A stretch of 37,064 nucleotides of DNA from Saccharomonospora iraqiensis subsp. paurometabolica YIM 90007 (lineage in GTDB: Bacteria > Actinomycetota > Actinomycetes > Mycobacteriales > Pseudonocardiaceae): assembly GCF_000231035.2 (NCBI RefSeq), contig NZ_KI912263.1, positions 25,183 through 62,246 on the forward strand. Reading direction: 5' to 3'. Under the pieces are notes generated by a model, which saw only the letters and a list, made by a program, of their open reading frames with translations, searched no databases and had not been told where the DNA came from. The position numbers and the translations under genes were made by a program. Numbering within the stretch: position 1 is the stretch's first letter; the number at the start of each line of letters is the position of its first letter. This document shows positions 25,641-33,030 of the stretch, in pieces.

Positions 25641-26888
25641 TCACGCGGCCCGGGGCGTCGACGGACGCAGGTGCCGGGCGTAGGAGGGGTCGGGCGCGAC
25701 CACCGAGCCCAGCAGCTCGGCGTAGCGTCGCCGCGCGAGCGCACCGAGGCGTTCCTGGAGCGCGGTCGCTCCCGGCAGCCTCCGACGCACCGTCTCGGCG
25801 GCGAAGGTGGTCGCGGCTCCCGCCACGACAGCGGCCCGGGCGAGCGGGTCGTCGGGCAGCTCCAGGTAGTCGGCATTCGTCCGGCCCAGCACGAGCCTGC
25901 TGATCGCGGTGTGCACCCGGACCGAGAGCTCGGAGGCGACCTTCCCCAGCCGCCCCCGCCCCGCACCGACCTCCGCGTGCGAGCGCACCAGGGCGGCGGC
26001 GAGCCGTCGGGAATCGGTGTCCGGGATGAACTCGGTGGCCGCGAGCAGCCACAACAGCCGCCAGGCATCGTCCTCGTCCGCGGGCAGCAGGGCCTCGTCC
26101 ACACCCATGAGCCAGCCGACGTAGCGCCACAGATGCAGGATGTCGGCGCGCTCGGCCTCGGTGTAACGGACGCCGAGCAGCCGCATGCCGACCAGGTAGA
26201 CCAGGGAGAACAGCAGGAGCGTGCCCACCGTCTGCACCTGGTTGATCGGCCGGTCCCACGCCGCGTAGTCCCAGTCCGGCCTGCGGTTCATCGCGGCACG
26301 GACATGGGCGTGCACCAACCGCACCCGCAGCGCGGAGGCCCAGCCCCGTTCGCCCCGGTGCAGCGCACCCGGGGTGGTGACGTCGAGCCACCAGTGCGTC
26401 GTCTCGATGAGCCTGCGTCCCGCGGCGTACTCGATCGCGCCGGTGCCGACCAGCGGCTTCGTGGCCCGGGAGGCGAGGTAGCCGCCCATCAGCGCCATGT
26501 CGCCGAGCGGGAACAGGCTCAGCACGCCCGTCCGCACGATCGCGCGGGCGCCCCGGTCGACGCGTTCGTGGTCGACCCAGTACGGCGCCGCCTCGACGGA
26601 GGCGAAGAAGTCCACCAGCGGCCGCGGCGGGTCGTCCAGACTGTCGATCCCGTTCTCCAGGGCCTGCTCGAACAGCGCGCGCCCACGGCCCTTCGGCAGC
26701 TCGTCGAACAACGCGACGACGGCGTCGGCGAGGGGGTCCTCCGCCTGGGCGAACTCGCGCAGACGTTCGCGCTGCCGCTCGGTCCCCCGAATGTCGCGGG
26801 GAGCGAAGAGCCTCGTGGCGAGGCGGAGGCCGCCCTGCCGGAGCAGGTCCGGGTCTGCCAGCCGCGCGTCGGGCTCGTCCGGCTTCAT
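25641..26888 (-). CDS. MpaB-like oxygenase (DUF2236 family)
   Basis: 415-residue protein of the DUF2236 family, which includes heme-dependent latex-clearing protein and fungal MpaB, an oxygenase that cleaves a prenyl side chain. Family-like segments are [40 protein letters not shown] and [27 protein letters not shown]. It is nearly all alpha-helical with no signal peptide seen, so probably cytoplasmic; heme binding is expected from the family but the axial His cannot be assigned with confidence. Ribosome site AGGTGA before the ATG. A perfect inverted repeat upstream suggests TetR-type control, although no regulator gene is adjacent. Confidence 0.85.
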   Translation of the reverse strand: MKPDEPDARLADPDLLRQGGLRLATRLFAPRDIRGTERQRERLREFAQAEDPLADAVVALFDELPKGRGRALFEQALENGIDSLDDPPRPLVDFFASVEAAPYWVDHERVDRGARAIVRTGVLSLFPLGDMALMGGYLASRATKPLVGTGAIEYAAGRRLIETTHWWLDVTTPGALHRGERGWASALRVRLVHAHVRAAMNRRPDWDYAAWDRPINQVQTVGTLLLFSLVYLVGMRLLGVRYTEAERADILHLWRYVGWLMGVDEALLPADEDDAWRLLWLLAATEFIPDTDSRRLAAALVRSHAEVGAGRGRLGKVASELSVRVHTAISRLVLGRTNADYLELPDDPLARAAVVAGAATTFAAETVRRRLPGATALQERLGALARRRYAELLGSVVAPDPSYARHLRPSTPRAA

Positions 26889-26918
26889 GCGCTCTCACCT
26901 GCCCTGCGAATACGCTCG

Positions 26919-26934
26919 GACAACAAGTGTTGTC
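26919..26934 (-). promoter_or_regulatory. Perfect inverted repeat in the mpaB-like promoter
   Basis: GACAACA-AG-TGTTGTC, 7-bp perfect arms. On the minus strand it lies between GTGACA (-35-like) and TATTCG (-10-like), so a bound repressor would block the promoter. The binding protein is unknown. Confidence 0.6.
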
Positions 26935-26987
26935 ACTTCGCGGCGCGGCCGTCAAGCGCGGCACACGGGACGGCCGGTATCGTGGAC

Positions 26988-27020
26988 GGCGACGAGGTGG
27001 GACGACCCCCACCTGTCGCC
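26988..27020. terminator. Strong hairpin upstream of tRNA-Gly
   Basis: GGCGAC-g-AGGTGGG pairs with CCCACCT-GTCGCC (27008-27020) around the loop acgacc: 13 bp with one bulged G. It lies in the gap between the mpaB-like start and the tRNA, 35 bp before the tRNA; it is not behind any gene, so its role (insulation of the tRNA, antisense termination or a small RNA) is open. Confidence 0.45.
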
Positions 27021-27055
27021 GGACGATCACGGCGTTGTAGGATGGGGCCTCACAT

Positions 27056-27129
27056 GCGGATGTAGTTCAATGGTAGAACATCAGCTTCCCAAGCTGAGAA
27101 CGCGGGTTCGATTCCCGTCATCCGCTCCA
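27056..27129 (+). tRNA. tRNA-Gly, anticodon CCC
   Basis: Complete cloverleaf: acceptor GCGGATG pairs with CATCCGC, D arm GTTC/GAAC, anticodon stem TCAGC/GCTGA with loop TTCCCAA (anticodon CCC), T arm CGGGTTCGATTCCCG, discriminator T and encoded CCA. A TAGGAT -10-like box lies 15 bp upstream. A terminator hairpin follows. The 3' half is duplicated at 28884-28927. Confidence 0.96.
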
Positions 27130-27149
27130 CGGAAGTTTCCGCAGCGCAG

Positions 27150-27181
27150 AGGGCCGCTATCCGATCTCGGGAAGCGGCCCT
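27150..27181 (+). terminator. Terminator behind tRNA-Gly
   Basis: Perfect 9-bp stem AGGGCCGCT (27150-27158) / AGCGGCCCT (27173-27181), 20 bp past the tRNA. Confidence 0.75.
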
Positions 27182-27247
27182 CACGCTTGTGTTGAGCTTC
27201 TTCAACAACATTCCATTTGATAGCCCGAGGCCACCCCTTACCCCTCG

Positions 27248-27595
27248 CTAGCTGCCTGCGCGTTCGCGGTGCTTGCATCCCGGCCAGCAGCAGGGCCGGC
27301 GCCGGCCCTGTTCGAGCTCCTCCCGGGTCCGGCGAATGCGGCGCTGTCGGGTCGTCTCCTGTTTGGCGTCCTCGACCCAGCAGATGAACTCGTTGCGGGC
27401 GAGTGGCGTGATGTCGTTCCAGGCATCGAGTGCCGTGGCGTTGGCGATCAGGGCTCTGCCCAGGTCTGCCGGCAGCTGGTGCACCACCCCACCGGGTACT
27501 TCCTGGTCACTCCCCGGGCCATGGTGCTGAGCAGCAGACGTGCCCGCGCTGCTATGACCCGGTGGAGAAGCCGCTGACCTGTTCGCGGTTGTCAT
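27248..27595 (-). CDS. Short YdeI/OmpD-associated family protein
   Basis: Contains the C-terminal domain of the YdeI (bacteriocin-protection/OmpD-associated) family: LPADLGRALIANATALDAW, LARNEFICWVEDAKQETTR, RRIRRTREELEQG. It ends with a Cys/His group CCWPGCKHR that is typical of the short actinobacterial form and could bind metal. 115 residues with a flexible first 35. Precise biochemical role unknown. It is one of three minus-strand genes between the tRNA and the copy of its 3' half, 44 bp behind the DUF1059 gene, so possibly co-transcribed. Confidence 0.82.
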   Translation of the reverse strand: MTTANRSAASPPGHSSAGTSAAQHHGPGSDQEVPGGVVHQLPADLGRALIANATALDAWNDITPLARNEFICWVEDAKQETTRQRRIRRTREELEQGRRRPCCWPGCKHRERAGS

Positions 27596-27639
27596 GTGGC
27601 TCTCGCTCCCTGTGCGCTGTTCGACGGTGCGGAACGGGG

Positions 27640-27876
27640 TCAGTCCTCGGGAAGATCGGCGAAGACTTTCTGCATATCGCGGTACCAGGCCAGCGACTTC
27701 TTCGGCCGCCGCCAGCGGCCCTTCATCGCGTCGCGCGCTTCCTGATGGGATGCGTCACCGGCCTTCTCGGCTTCCTTGAGGTGGCGGTCCTGGGCCTTGA
27801 TGACGTCGTCGGCCGTCTCACCTCGATGCTCGAGTCCGCAGGGTCCCCCCAGTTGGCGACATGTCATGGTCTTCAA
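27640..27876 (-). CDS. DUF1059-family small protein
   Basis: 78-residue soluble protein. The family pattern is followed closely: KTMTCRQLGGPC at the N-terminus with two Cys, ETADDVIKAQDRHLKEAEKAGD, then KGRWRRPKKSLAWYRDMQK. Start chosen is TTG at 27876, because family members begin M-K-T-M-T-C and GGAGGGAG lies 7 bases upstream; the internal ATG at 27867 is the alternative. Function of DUF1059 is unknown; members are often found near stress or ECF sigma genes, as here. 89 bp behind the sigma factor gene on the same strand. Confidence 0.8.
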   Translation of the reverse strand: MKTMTCRQLGGPCGLEHRGETADDVIKAQDRHLKEAEKAGDASHQEARDAMKGRWRRPKKSLAWYRDMQKVFADLPED

Positions 27877-27965
27877 GGTCGTCTCCCTCCGATGGCGTGG
27901 TCCGGTTGTGTTCGCCTCCACCTGATTGACGATCGGCACACGGCGTGTGTGACCGGCTGCGCGAA

Positions 27966-28811
27966 TCAGCCGCGTCGTTGCTTCCCGTCGCGTCGCGACA
28001 CCCGCGCGAGCACCTCCGGCTCCGCGCGGAACGTGATGCCGACGACGACGCCGTCAACGACAGTGAAATCGAACAGAACCTTCGCCGCACCCCGGTGGAA
28101 CCATGCGGCCGCGGGTCGATCATCGACGTAGCACGCCAGCGCGGCGTGTGCGGCGCCGTCGAAGAACGTCGCCACCTCGTGTCGGCCGTCGATCCGCTCC
28201 GGCGTGCCGACCTGGATCGCGGCGTCGTCGGCCGTCACCGCGGCGTCCGGGGCGAGCAGCCGCAGCAGACGATCGAACTGACCATTGCGGGCGGCCGCCA
28301 TGAACGCGTCGACGACCTCCCGATCGGCCGGCTCGTCCCCGGGCACAGGCTGACGCACCTTGGCACGTGCGCGTGAGGCGAGCTTGCGGGCCGCCACCGG
28401 TGTGCTGTCGAGGACGGTGGCAATGGTGGGGAACTCGAAGCCGAAACTGTCGTGCAGCACGAACGCGACCCGCTCCTGGGGCGAGAGCCGATCCAACACC
28501 ACCTGCATCGCAACACCGACGCTGTCGGCGAGGGAGACCTCGTTCGCCACGTCCGGCGCGACCTCAGCCACCTCGATCTCAGCCGTCGGGACCGGGGTCC
28601 GGGCCCGCAGCCGGTCCAGGCACAGTCGGGTCGTCACGGTCGTCAGCCAGGCAGGCACGCTGTCGAGGTCGGTGCCCGTCCGGTGCAGCCGAAGCCAGGC
28701 CTGCTGCACGACGTCCTCGGCCTCAGCACGGTCAGCCAGCACACGGGTGGCGATGCCGACCAGACGTTGCCGCTCCGCCTCGAAGATCTCCGTACGGTCC
28801 ACGGCGTTCAA
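27966..28811 (-). CDS. SigJ-like ECF sigma factor with SnoaL-like C-terminal domain
   Basis: Extracytoplasmic-function sigma factor. Region 2 reads RLVGIATRVLADRAEAEDVVQQAWLRL; region 4 reads LSPQERVAFVLHDSFGFEFPTIATVL with the recognition helix TPVAARKLASRARAKVR. A C-terminal domain of about 110 residues (VVDAFMAAARNGQFDRLLRLLAPDAAV to VLFDFTVVDGVVVG) has the SnoaL/NTF2-like fold that in SigJ/ECF41-type proteins replaces a separate anti-sigma factor; no membrane anti-sigma gene is nearby. Start is TTG at 28811 with AGAGGG upstream; GTG at 28802 is possible. Targets and signal are unknown. Confidence 0.9.
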   Translation of the reverse strand: MNAVDRTEIFEAERQRLVGIATRVLADRAEAEDVVQQAWLRLHRTGTDLDSVPAWLTTVTTRLCLDRLRARTPVPTAEIEVAEVAPDVANEVSLADSVGVAMQVVLDRLSPQERVAFVLHDSFGFEFPTIATVLDSTPVAARKLASRARAKVRQPVPGDEPADREVVDAFMAAARNGQFDRLLRLLAPDAAVTADDAAIQVGTPERIDGRHEVATFFDGAAHAALACYVDDRPAAAWFHRGAAKVLFDFTVVDGVVVGITFRAEPEVLARVSRRDGKQRRG

Positions 28812-28883
28812 CTCTTCCCTCTTCCGATCCAGGCAACTCAGCTATGGCCATCATGAGGCCCGAACGCGGAAACCTCGCCCTGG

Positions 28884-28980
28884 TTCCCAGGCTGAGAACG
28901 CGGGTTCGAGTCCCGTCATCCACTCCAGAGCGAGTCAGCACAGCGCACAGGGCCGATTCCCGACCGTGGGAGGCTGCCCT
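28884..28980 (+). repeat. Copy of the tRNA-Gly 3' half and its downstream hairpin
   Basis: 28884-28927 repeats the last 44 nt of tRNA-Gly (27086-27129) with three differences, from the anticodon loop to CCA. Similarity continues weakly through the flank, including an AGGGC/GCCCT hairpin (28949-28980) like the real terminator. The acceptor and D arm are missing, so it is not a functional tRNA. The break at the anticodon loop is a usual tRNA integration point, giving a candidate att repeat 1798 bp from the original. Confidence 0.88.
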
Positions 28981-29123
28981 TTGCTTTCGTCGACGGTCGG
29001 TGATCCACGGCGGGCCGGTGACGAGGCCCAGTGTGCGACGGACGCTGGCACATCGCTTTCTCCGGTCACAGCTCCTCGGCTAGAGTTCCGAGGGAGCGGA
29101 CACACCGGGGACCTGGGGGACCG

Positions 29124-29420
29124 ATGACCGACGGCGGATTCTTCGACGAGAGTCAACCGACGGACACACGCGGAGACCCGGCGGGAGCCGGTCTCTTCAG
29201 AGCCGTGGCTGCAGGCATGACCATGGCAACCAACCTGAACGCCGACGCGGTCAACCGGATGAACGACGGCGCACAGAAGATGCTCGACTCGGTGAAGAAC
29301 GACGGCTTCCAAATCACCGAGCGGGGCGTCGAACCCCTCCTGAAAGCGGTGCGCAACGCCCGCGACCGATTCGACCGTCTCAGCGGAAGAGTGCCGCTCA
29401 ACATCCTGGGGGGCCGATGA
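29124..29420 (+). CDS. Short paralog of the downstream protein, probably 3'-truncated copy
   Basis: 98-residue soluble protein. It aligns with the first 95 residues of the next gene product: GFFDES, LNADAVNRMNDGAQKMLDSVKNDGFQITERG and PLLKAVRNARDRF are almost identical at protein and DNA level, after which it ends abruptly (NILGGR). It lacks the helical C-terminus of the longer copy. This points to tandem duplication with loss of the 3' part. GGGGGA ribosome site before the ATG; the stop overlaps the next start (ATGA). First gene of a four-gene unit. Confidence 0.75.
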   Translation: MTDGGFFDESQPTDTRGDPAGAGLFRAVAAGMTMATNLNADAVNRMNDGAQKMLDSVKNDGFQITERGVEPLLKAVRNARDRFDRLSGRVPLNILGGR

Positions 29421-29899
29421 CTGAGGCTGGGTTCTTCGACGAGAGTTGGCTGAACGAGTCCGGCCGTCCGGGCACCGGTGGGGACACCACCGCCCGGACG
29501 GCTGCCGGGATCGTCGGCACCGGCTTGAACGCCGAAGCGATCGACCGCATGAACAACGGCGCCCGGGAGATGCTCGACTCGGTGAAGAGCGGCGGCTTCC
29601 AGATCACCGAGCGCGGCGTGGATCCGCTACTCAAGGCAGTCCGAAACGCTCGGGACCGGTTCGGCGGCCTCCAGATGACGTTGCAGATTCTGACGCGCAA
29701 CCCACCACTGGGGAGTAGCCCGTACGCCCATCAAGTCGCCTCTCATGTCCGGCAGAGCGCCGATGGACCGAAAGGAATTGTCCCAGTAATCGACGCGTTA
29801 CTTGAAACGCTCAAGAATCTTGAAGAGGCCCTGCTGCGGGCGTCGGGACAGTACCGCGAAGCAGAAACGAACGCCACGGCGTCATGGACGCAGGACTAA
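29417..29899 (+). CDS. Putative type VII (ESX)-like secreted or associated helical protein
   Basis: 160 residues, predicted mainly helical, no signal peptide. N-terminal half is shared with the preceding paralog (ARTAAGIVGTGLNAEAIDRM, SGGFQITERGVDPLLKAV). The C-terminal helix (ALLETLKNLEEALLRASGQ) ends in YREAE, which fits the YxxxD/E motif seen after the helical hairpin of type VII secretion substrates in actinobacteria. No WxG motif and no ESX machinery genes are visible in the window, so the secretion assignment is inference. Its stop overlaps or closely precedes the DUF3558 lipoprotein gene. Confidence 0.65.
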   Translation: MTEAGFFDESWLNESGRPGTGGDTTARTAAGIVGTGLNAEAIDRMNNGAREMLDSVKSGGFQITERGVDPLLKAVRNARDRFGGLQMTLQILTRNPPLGSSPYAHQVASHVRQSADGPKGIVPVIDALLETLKNLEEALLRASGQYREAETNATASWTQD

Positions 29900-29916
29900 C
29901 TGGAGCAGGGAAGCCA

Positions 29917-30495
29917 TTGCGCAGCAAGAGAACGGATCGGGCACTGCCCGCGATACTGTTGTTCACCGCGATCTCGGCGTGTTCCCCTACGGAGGGCGGC
30001 CAGGCGCAGCCCAACCATACCGACAGCGCAGCACCGACCTCTCCCACGCGCTCGGCCGCGCGATCGTCGTATCCGACCGATGCGCAGTCTGAGCTAGCCC
30101 AAATGAACCCATGTTCGCTGCTGAGCGCGGGCGAGTTGAGCGACTATGGCGCGTTCAAAGACGCGACCAACGAGGATATCGGCAGCGCACGAACCTGTCG
30201 TCACGAGCTCAACCGCCAGGGCAGCCAACTCGAAGGCTTAAGAATTGGTATCGCGATCCGCGATACGACAGGTGCCGCCATGGCGGTCGATCAAGGCATG
30301 GGTGTGCGTACCACCGAAGCCAACGGCCGGCAACTCGCCCAGATCCCGTCCTCGGGTGGATGCACAGTCGCAATCGGGGTCACCGACTCGTCGAGTGTAG
30401 ACGTCGTCATCAGTACCACGGCCGGGACCGAAAGTGCGTGCGAGATCGCGGACGAGCTCGCTGCTGTCGTGGAGCCGAAGCTGCCGAAGGGTTGA
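29917..30495 (+). CDS. DUF3558-family lipoprotein
   Basis: Exported lipoprotein: basic start (RSKRTDR), hydrophobic ALPAILLFTA and lipobox ISAC. A Ser/Thr-rich linker precedes the DUF3558 domain, seen as MNPCSLLSAGELSDYG, then the second conserved Cys in ARTCRHEL, and CTVAIGVTDSSSVDV. DUF3558 proteins are common actinobacterial surface lipoproteins of unknown function. Start chosen is TTG at 29917, which has AGGGAAG just upstream and gives a normal 21-residue signal; ATG at 29884 would add 11 residues and overlap the previous gene by 16 bp without a ribosome site. Confidence 0.82.
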   Translation: MRSKRTDRALPAILLFTAISACSPTEGGQAQPNHTDSAAPTSPTRSAARSSYPTDAQSELAQMNPCSLLSAGELSDYGAFKDATNEDIGSARTCRHELNRQGSQLEGLRIGIAIRDTTGAAMAVDQGMGVRTTEANGRQLAQIPSSGGCTVAIGVTDSSSVDVVISTTAGTESACEIADELAAVVEPKLPKG

Positions 30496-30497
30496 GC

Positions 30498-30866
30498 GTG
30501 TCGGAGATCATCGCCGCCATCGACGAGGCGCTCGGTTGTCACGAGTGTGGCGGTCCGCTCGACGGGTCGGTGGATCACGACTTCTGTTCGGAACCGTGCC
30601 ACCGTGCATGGCACGGCCGCCGGGTCGGCATCACACCGGAGCCGTCCCTCGACGAGATCGCCCACGACATCCGTGCTCGGCTCGGCGCCGAGCACGTCGA
30701 GGTGCCCCCGGAGCGGCGCGAGGAGATCGGCCGCGCACTCGACGCGGCCCAGCGGCACCTGCCGGAGGACGTCTTCAGCACACTGCAGTCGATCATGGAA
30801 GCCGCGCTCCGGGTCGACGCCGCGATCGACGACTACGAGCAGCGTCAACAGCATTCACCGCACTGA
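30498..30866 (+). CDS. Zinc-ribbon-like small protein, unknown function
   Basis: 122 residues from GTG at 30498, only 2 bp after the lipoprotein stop, so translation is likely coupled. An N-terminal CxxC-X13-CxxxC arrangement (CHECGGPLDG and FCSEPCHRAWH) looks like a treble-clef or zinc-ribbon metal site. The rest is helical and charged (ERREEIGRALDAAQRHLPED, QSIMEAALRVDAAIDDYEQ). Similar Cys patterns occur in actinobacterial and phage proteins; I do not recognise a function. Last gene of the four-gene unit. Confidence 0.7.
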   Translation: MSEIIAAIDEALGCHECGGPLDGSVDHDFCSEPCHRAWHGRRVGITPEPSLDEIAHDIRARLGAEHVEVPPERREEIGRALDAAQRHLPEDVFSTLQSIMEAALRVDAAIDDYEQRQQHSPH

Positions 30867-30996
30867 CTGCTACGTCGTGGGCGCGGCCGGGACACCGTCC
30901 AGCAGTGCGGGCGATCGCCGCCTTGACCTCCAGCGCACTCGAATTCGTACCGTTCTCCCCACGCTGACCGAAGCGGTTTCAGGGGAGGACGGACAC

Positions 30997-31647
30997 ATGA
31001 GGAAGATCAGTGACGATCTGTGGGAGACGGATCCGGAATACCCGATGCCGGGGCTGAGCACGCACGCCTACCTGTGGCAGGCGCCGAGCGGCAACGTGCT
31101 GTTCTACAACACCACCCACGAACACGAACTCGACCGCATGGCCGAACTGGGTGGCGTGGCCCGACACTATCTGAGCCACCAGGACGAGATAGCACCGTCG
31201 CTGCGCGCGATCAAGCAGCGGTTCGGTTCGACTCTGCACGTCAGCGCGGCCGAAGCCGACCTCGTCCGCGAGACCGCCACGGTCGACGAGGCGTTCGAAC
31301 GACGGCATGCCGTCGCCGACGGTCTCGAGGTGATTCCCACCCCGGGACACACGCCGGGCAGCGCGTGCTTCGTCGTCCGTTCACCCGGCGGAACGACATA
31401 CCTGTTCACCGGCGATTCGATCTTCCGCAGCGCGGAAGGCCGCTGGACGGCCGGATATATCGAGGGCATGAGCCACCGGGACACACTGACCGCCAGCCTG
31501 ACCGACATCGCCTCGTTGACACCCGACGTGGTGATCTCCAGCGCCTTCGCCGGCGATTCCGGGGTGACCGAACTCGGGGACCGTGCGTGGTCCGACTGCG
31601 TTGCCGAAGCGTTGCGGCAGCTGACCCCGGAACCCAGCACGGGCTGA
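30997..31647 (+). CDS. Metallo-beta-lactamase-fold protein with degenerate metal motif
   Basis: 216-residue MBL-fold hydrolase-like protein. Late motifs are present: PTPGHTPGSACF (His118) and YLFTGDSIF (Asp140). The first metal motif, normally HxHxDH, reads LSHQDEI (His61-Gln-Asp-Glu), and the final His segment reads ISSAFAGDSG, so at most a partial metal site remains. Such LSHxDE-type members exist in the glyoxalase II-like branch and their reaction is unknown. AGGGGAGG ribosome site before the ATG; single gene. The frame is open upstream but overlaps the previous gene. Confidence 0.85.
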   Translation: MRKISDDLWETDPEYPMPGLSTHAYLWQAPSGNVLFYNTTHEHELDRMAELGGVARHYLSHQDEIAPSLRAIKQRFGSTLHVSAAEADLVRETATVDEAFERRHAVADGLEVIPTPGHTPGSACFVVRSPGGTTYLFTGDSIFRSAEGRWTAGYIEGMSHRDTLTASLTDIASLTPDVVISSAFAGDSGVTELGDRAWSDCVAEALRQLTPEPSTG

Positions 31648-31681
31648 AGCTCGACGTAACGGGATGACCGGCAGTCCGCCC

Positions 31682-31861
31682 TCAGAACGGTGGCGGCTCG
31701 AGCGCGGGTTCGGGGTCGGTGGTGCGGGTGTGGCCGCTGGGGGTGTGGGCGGTGCGGCGGTGGGTGGCCTGGTCGAGGTGGAATGTCCAGCCGGGGGCGT
31801 CTTTGAATCGGTGGTGTCGTCGGCAGAGGCCGACGAGGTTGTCGGGGGCGGTGCGGCCACC
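31682..31861 (-). pseudogene. Remnant of a DUF222/HNH endonuclease gene (3' end)
   Basis: The last 59 codons match the C-terminus of DUF222-HNH proteins: TAPDNLVGLCRRHHRFKD, then GWTFHLDQATH and PSGHTRTTDPEP. The upstream CxxC/CDxDH core and the long DUF222 part are absent or frame-disrupted, so only a decayed tail remains. The rest of 31862-32233 shows no coherent coding sequence on either strand apart from the leader and ribosome site of the next gene. Confidence 0.65.
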
Positions 31862-32233
31862 CTGCGTACCAGGCCGCGATCCGCAGGTGCTGGTGCGCCT
31901 CGATCCGGGCGTGCTGCTCCCCCAGCTCCCGCACGCAAACCAGCGGCCCACCGTCCGCCTCAACCCCTCCGCTTTCGACCGTGCGTTCGATCCTACGGAG
32001 AACAAGCTGGTCACACAGTCGCCGAAGGGGGTGATGCCAAGGTCCAACGGCTCCGCTCGTCCGTTTTTCGACCCGCCCGCACGGGCGACGACGGGCCCTG
32101 CCCGGACGCGGCGATCGCCCCTCGACGGACAGCTCAGGGGGTTCCAGGCTGAAAGTGCAGGGCGGTCCCGGACGCAGGTCCGGCGAAGGCACTGTTCCGG
32201 GTCGCATGGAGTGAGGAGAGAAGATGATCTGAA

Positions 32234-32803
32234 ATGACCGATCAGACGGACGGGAAACCCGTACGGAAACGCCGGCGGAAATGGCCGTGGGCACTCGCGC
32301 TCGTCGCAGTGCTGGGCATCATCATCGGCGTGATCACGACCACGGGTGGGGACGACACCGATACCGCGAACGTCCCGCAACAGGAAGCTCCCGCCGAACC
32401 CGAGGTGGAAACCGCGGGCATCGGGCAGCCGGTCCGCGACGGGACGTTCGAGTTCACGGTGACCGGGGTCGAGCACCGTGACTCGGTCGGCGATCCGTAC
32501 CTGACCCAGCAGGCCCAGGGACAGTACGTCGTCGTCGCCGTGCGGGTGAGCAACATCGGTGACCAGCAGGGCTTCTTCACCGACAGCGACCAGTACCTGC
32601 TCGACGCGAACAACCGGCAGTACTCGGCCGATTCGGTCGCCGGAACGTCGATCTCCGGCAACGACGTGCTCTACAACCCGATCAATCCGGGCAACAACGT
32701 GGAGGGGCAGCTCGTCTTCGATGTTCCTCCGGACACGGCCACCGACCGGGTCGAACTGCACGATTCCTTCATGAGCGAGGGAGCAGTGGTCGATCTGCGC
32801 TGA
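32234..32803 (+). CDS. Membrane-anchored DUF4352 protein
   Basis: Basic N-terminus (KPVRKRRRKWPW), one transmembrane helix (WALALVAVLGIIIGVI, about residues 19-36), a short acidic/Pro linker, then an extracytoplasmic Ig-like DUF4352 domain (GQPVRDGTFEFTVTGVEHRD, GQYVVVAVRVSNIGDQQG, GQLVFDVPPD). 189 residues. DUF4352 domains are found on Gram-positive surface proteins; the role is unknown. GGAGTGAGGAGAGAAG gives a strong ribosome site. Convergent with a small membrane-protein gene; the gap contains a hairpin. Confidence 0.88.
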   Translation: MTDQTDGKPVRKRRRKWPWALALVAVLGIIIGVITTTGGDDTDTANVPQQEAPAEPEVETAGIGQPVRDGTFEFTVTGVEHRDSVGDPYLTQQAQGQYVVVAVRVSNIGDQQGFFTDSDQYLLDANNRQYSADSVAGTSISGNDVLYNPINPGNNVEGQLVFDVPPDTATDRVELHDSFMSEGAVVDLR

Positions 32804-32811
32804 CGGGCGAG

Positions 32812-32839
32812 GGGCGGGCGAACCCGCACCGACCCGCCC
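32812..32839. terminator. Hairpin between the convergent DUF4352 and small membrane-protein genes
   Basis: Perfect 7-bp stem GGGCGGG (32812-32818) / CCCGCCC (32833-32839) with a 14-base loop, 9 bp past the DUF4352 stop. Could serve both strands. Confidence 0.45.
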
Positions 32840-32865
32840 ACGCTCACCTGCCGTCCACCCGGTGA

Positions 32866-33030
32866 CTACGGCCCCGTCGGCCCCCGGGAATCGACCTCAC
32901 CGAGAGCGGCCAGCCGCGCGTGCCGGCGCCGGGACCGGCGGCGGCTCTCCCGCTGGTCCTCGTACACCACCGTCGCCGCCGCGGCGACCAGGACCAACCC
33001 GACGAGACCGAGCACCAGAGCCAGTGGCAC
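32866..33030 (-). CDS. 54-residue single-span membrane protein
   Basis: Short open frame with GTG start at 33030, preceded by GGGGAT at 4-9 bases, and TAG stop at 32866. The product begins PLALVLGLVGLVLVAAAATV, one transmembrane helix, followed by YEDQRESRRRSRRRHARL, a strongly basic stretch, and a short tail. This polarity fits an outside N-terminus with a cytoplasmic basic tail. A TAGGAT box at 33068-33073 on the minus strand could be the -10. No function is known; a long alternative frame on the same strand is a high-GC shadow. Confidence 0.6.
   Translation of the reverse strand: MPLALVLGLVGLVLVAAAATVVYEDQRESRRRSRRRHARLAALGEVDSRGPTGP

Noticed and set aside
27081-27278. Minus-strand frames across the tRNA and its copy (products with DGNRTRVLSLG-type sequence)
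   Set aside because: These are antisense translations of tRNA sequence, a well-known spurious ORF type.
28884-28927. A second tRNA gene
   Set aside because: Only the 3' half is present; acceptor 5' strand and D arm are missing, so it is scored as a repeat.
27130-32233. Integrase, transposase or prophage genes in the accessory stretch
   Set aside because: No tyrosine or serine recombinase, DDE transposase or phage structural motif could be found on either strand; only att-like repetition and an HNH tail support mobility.
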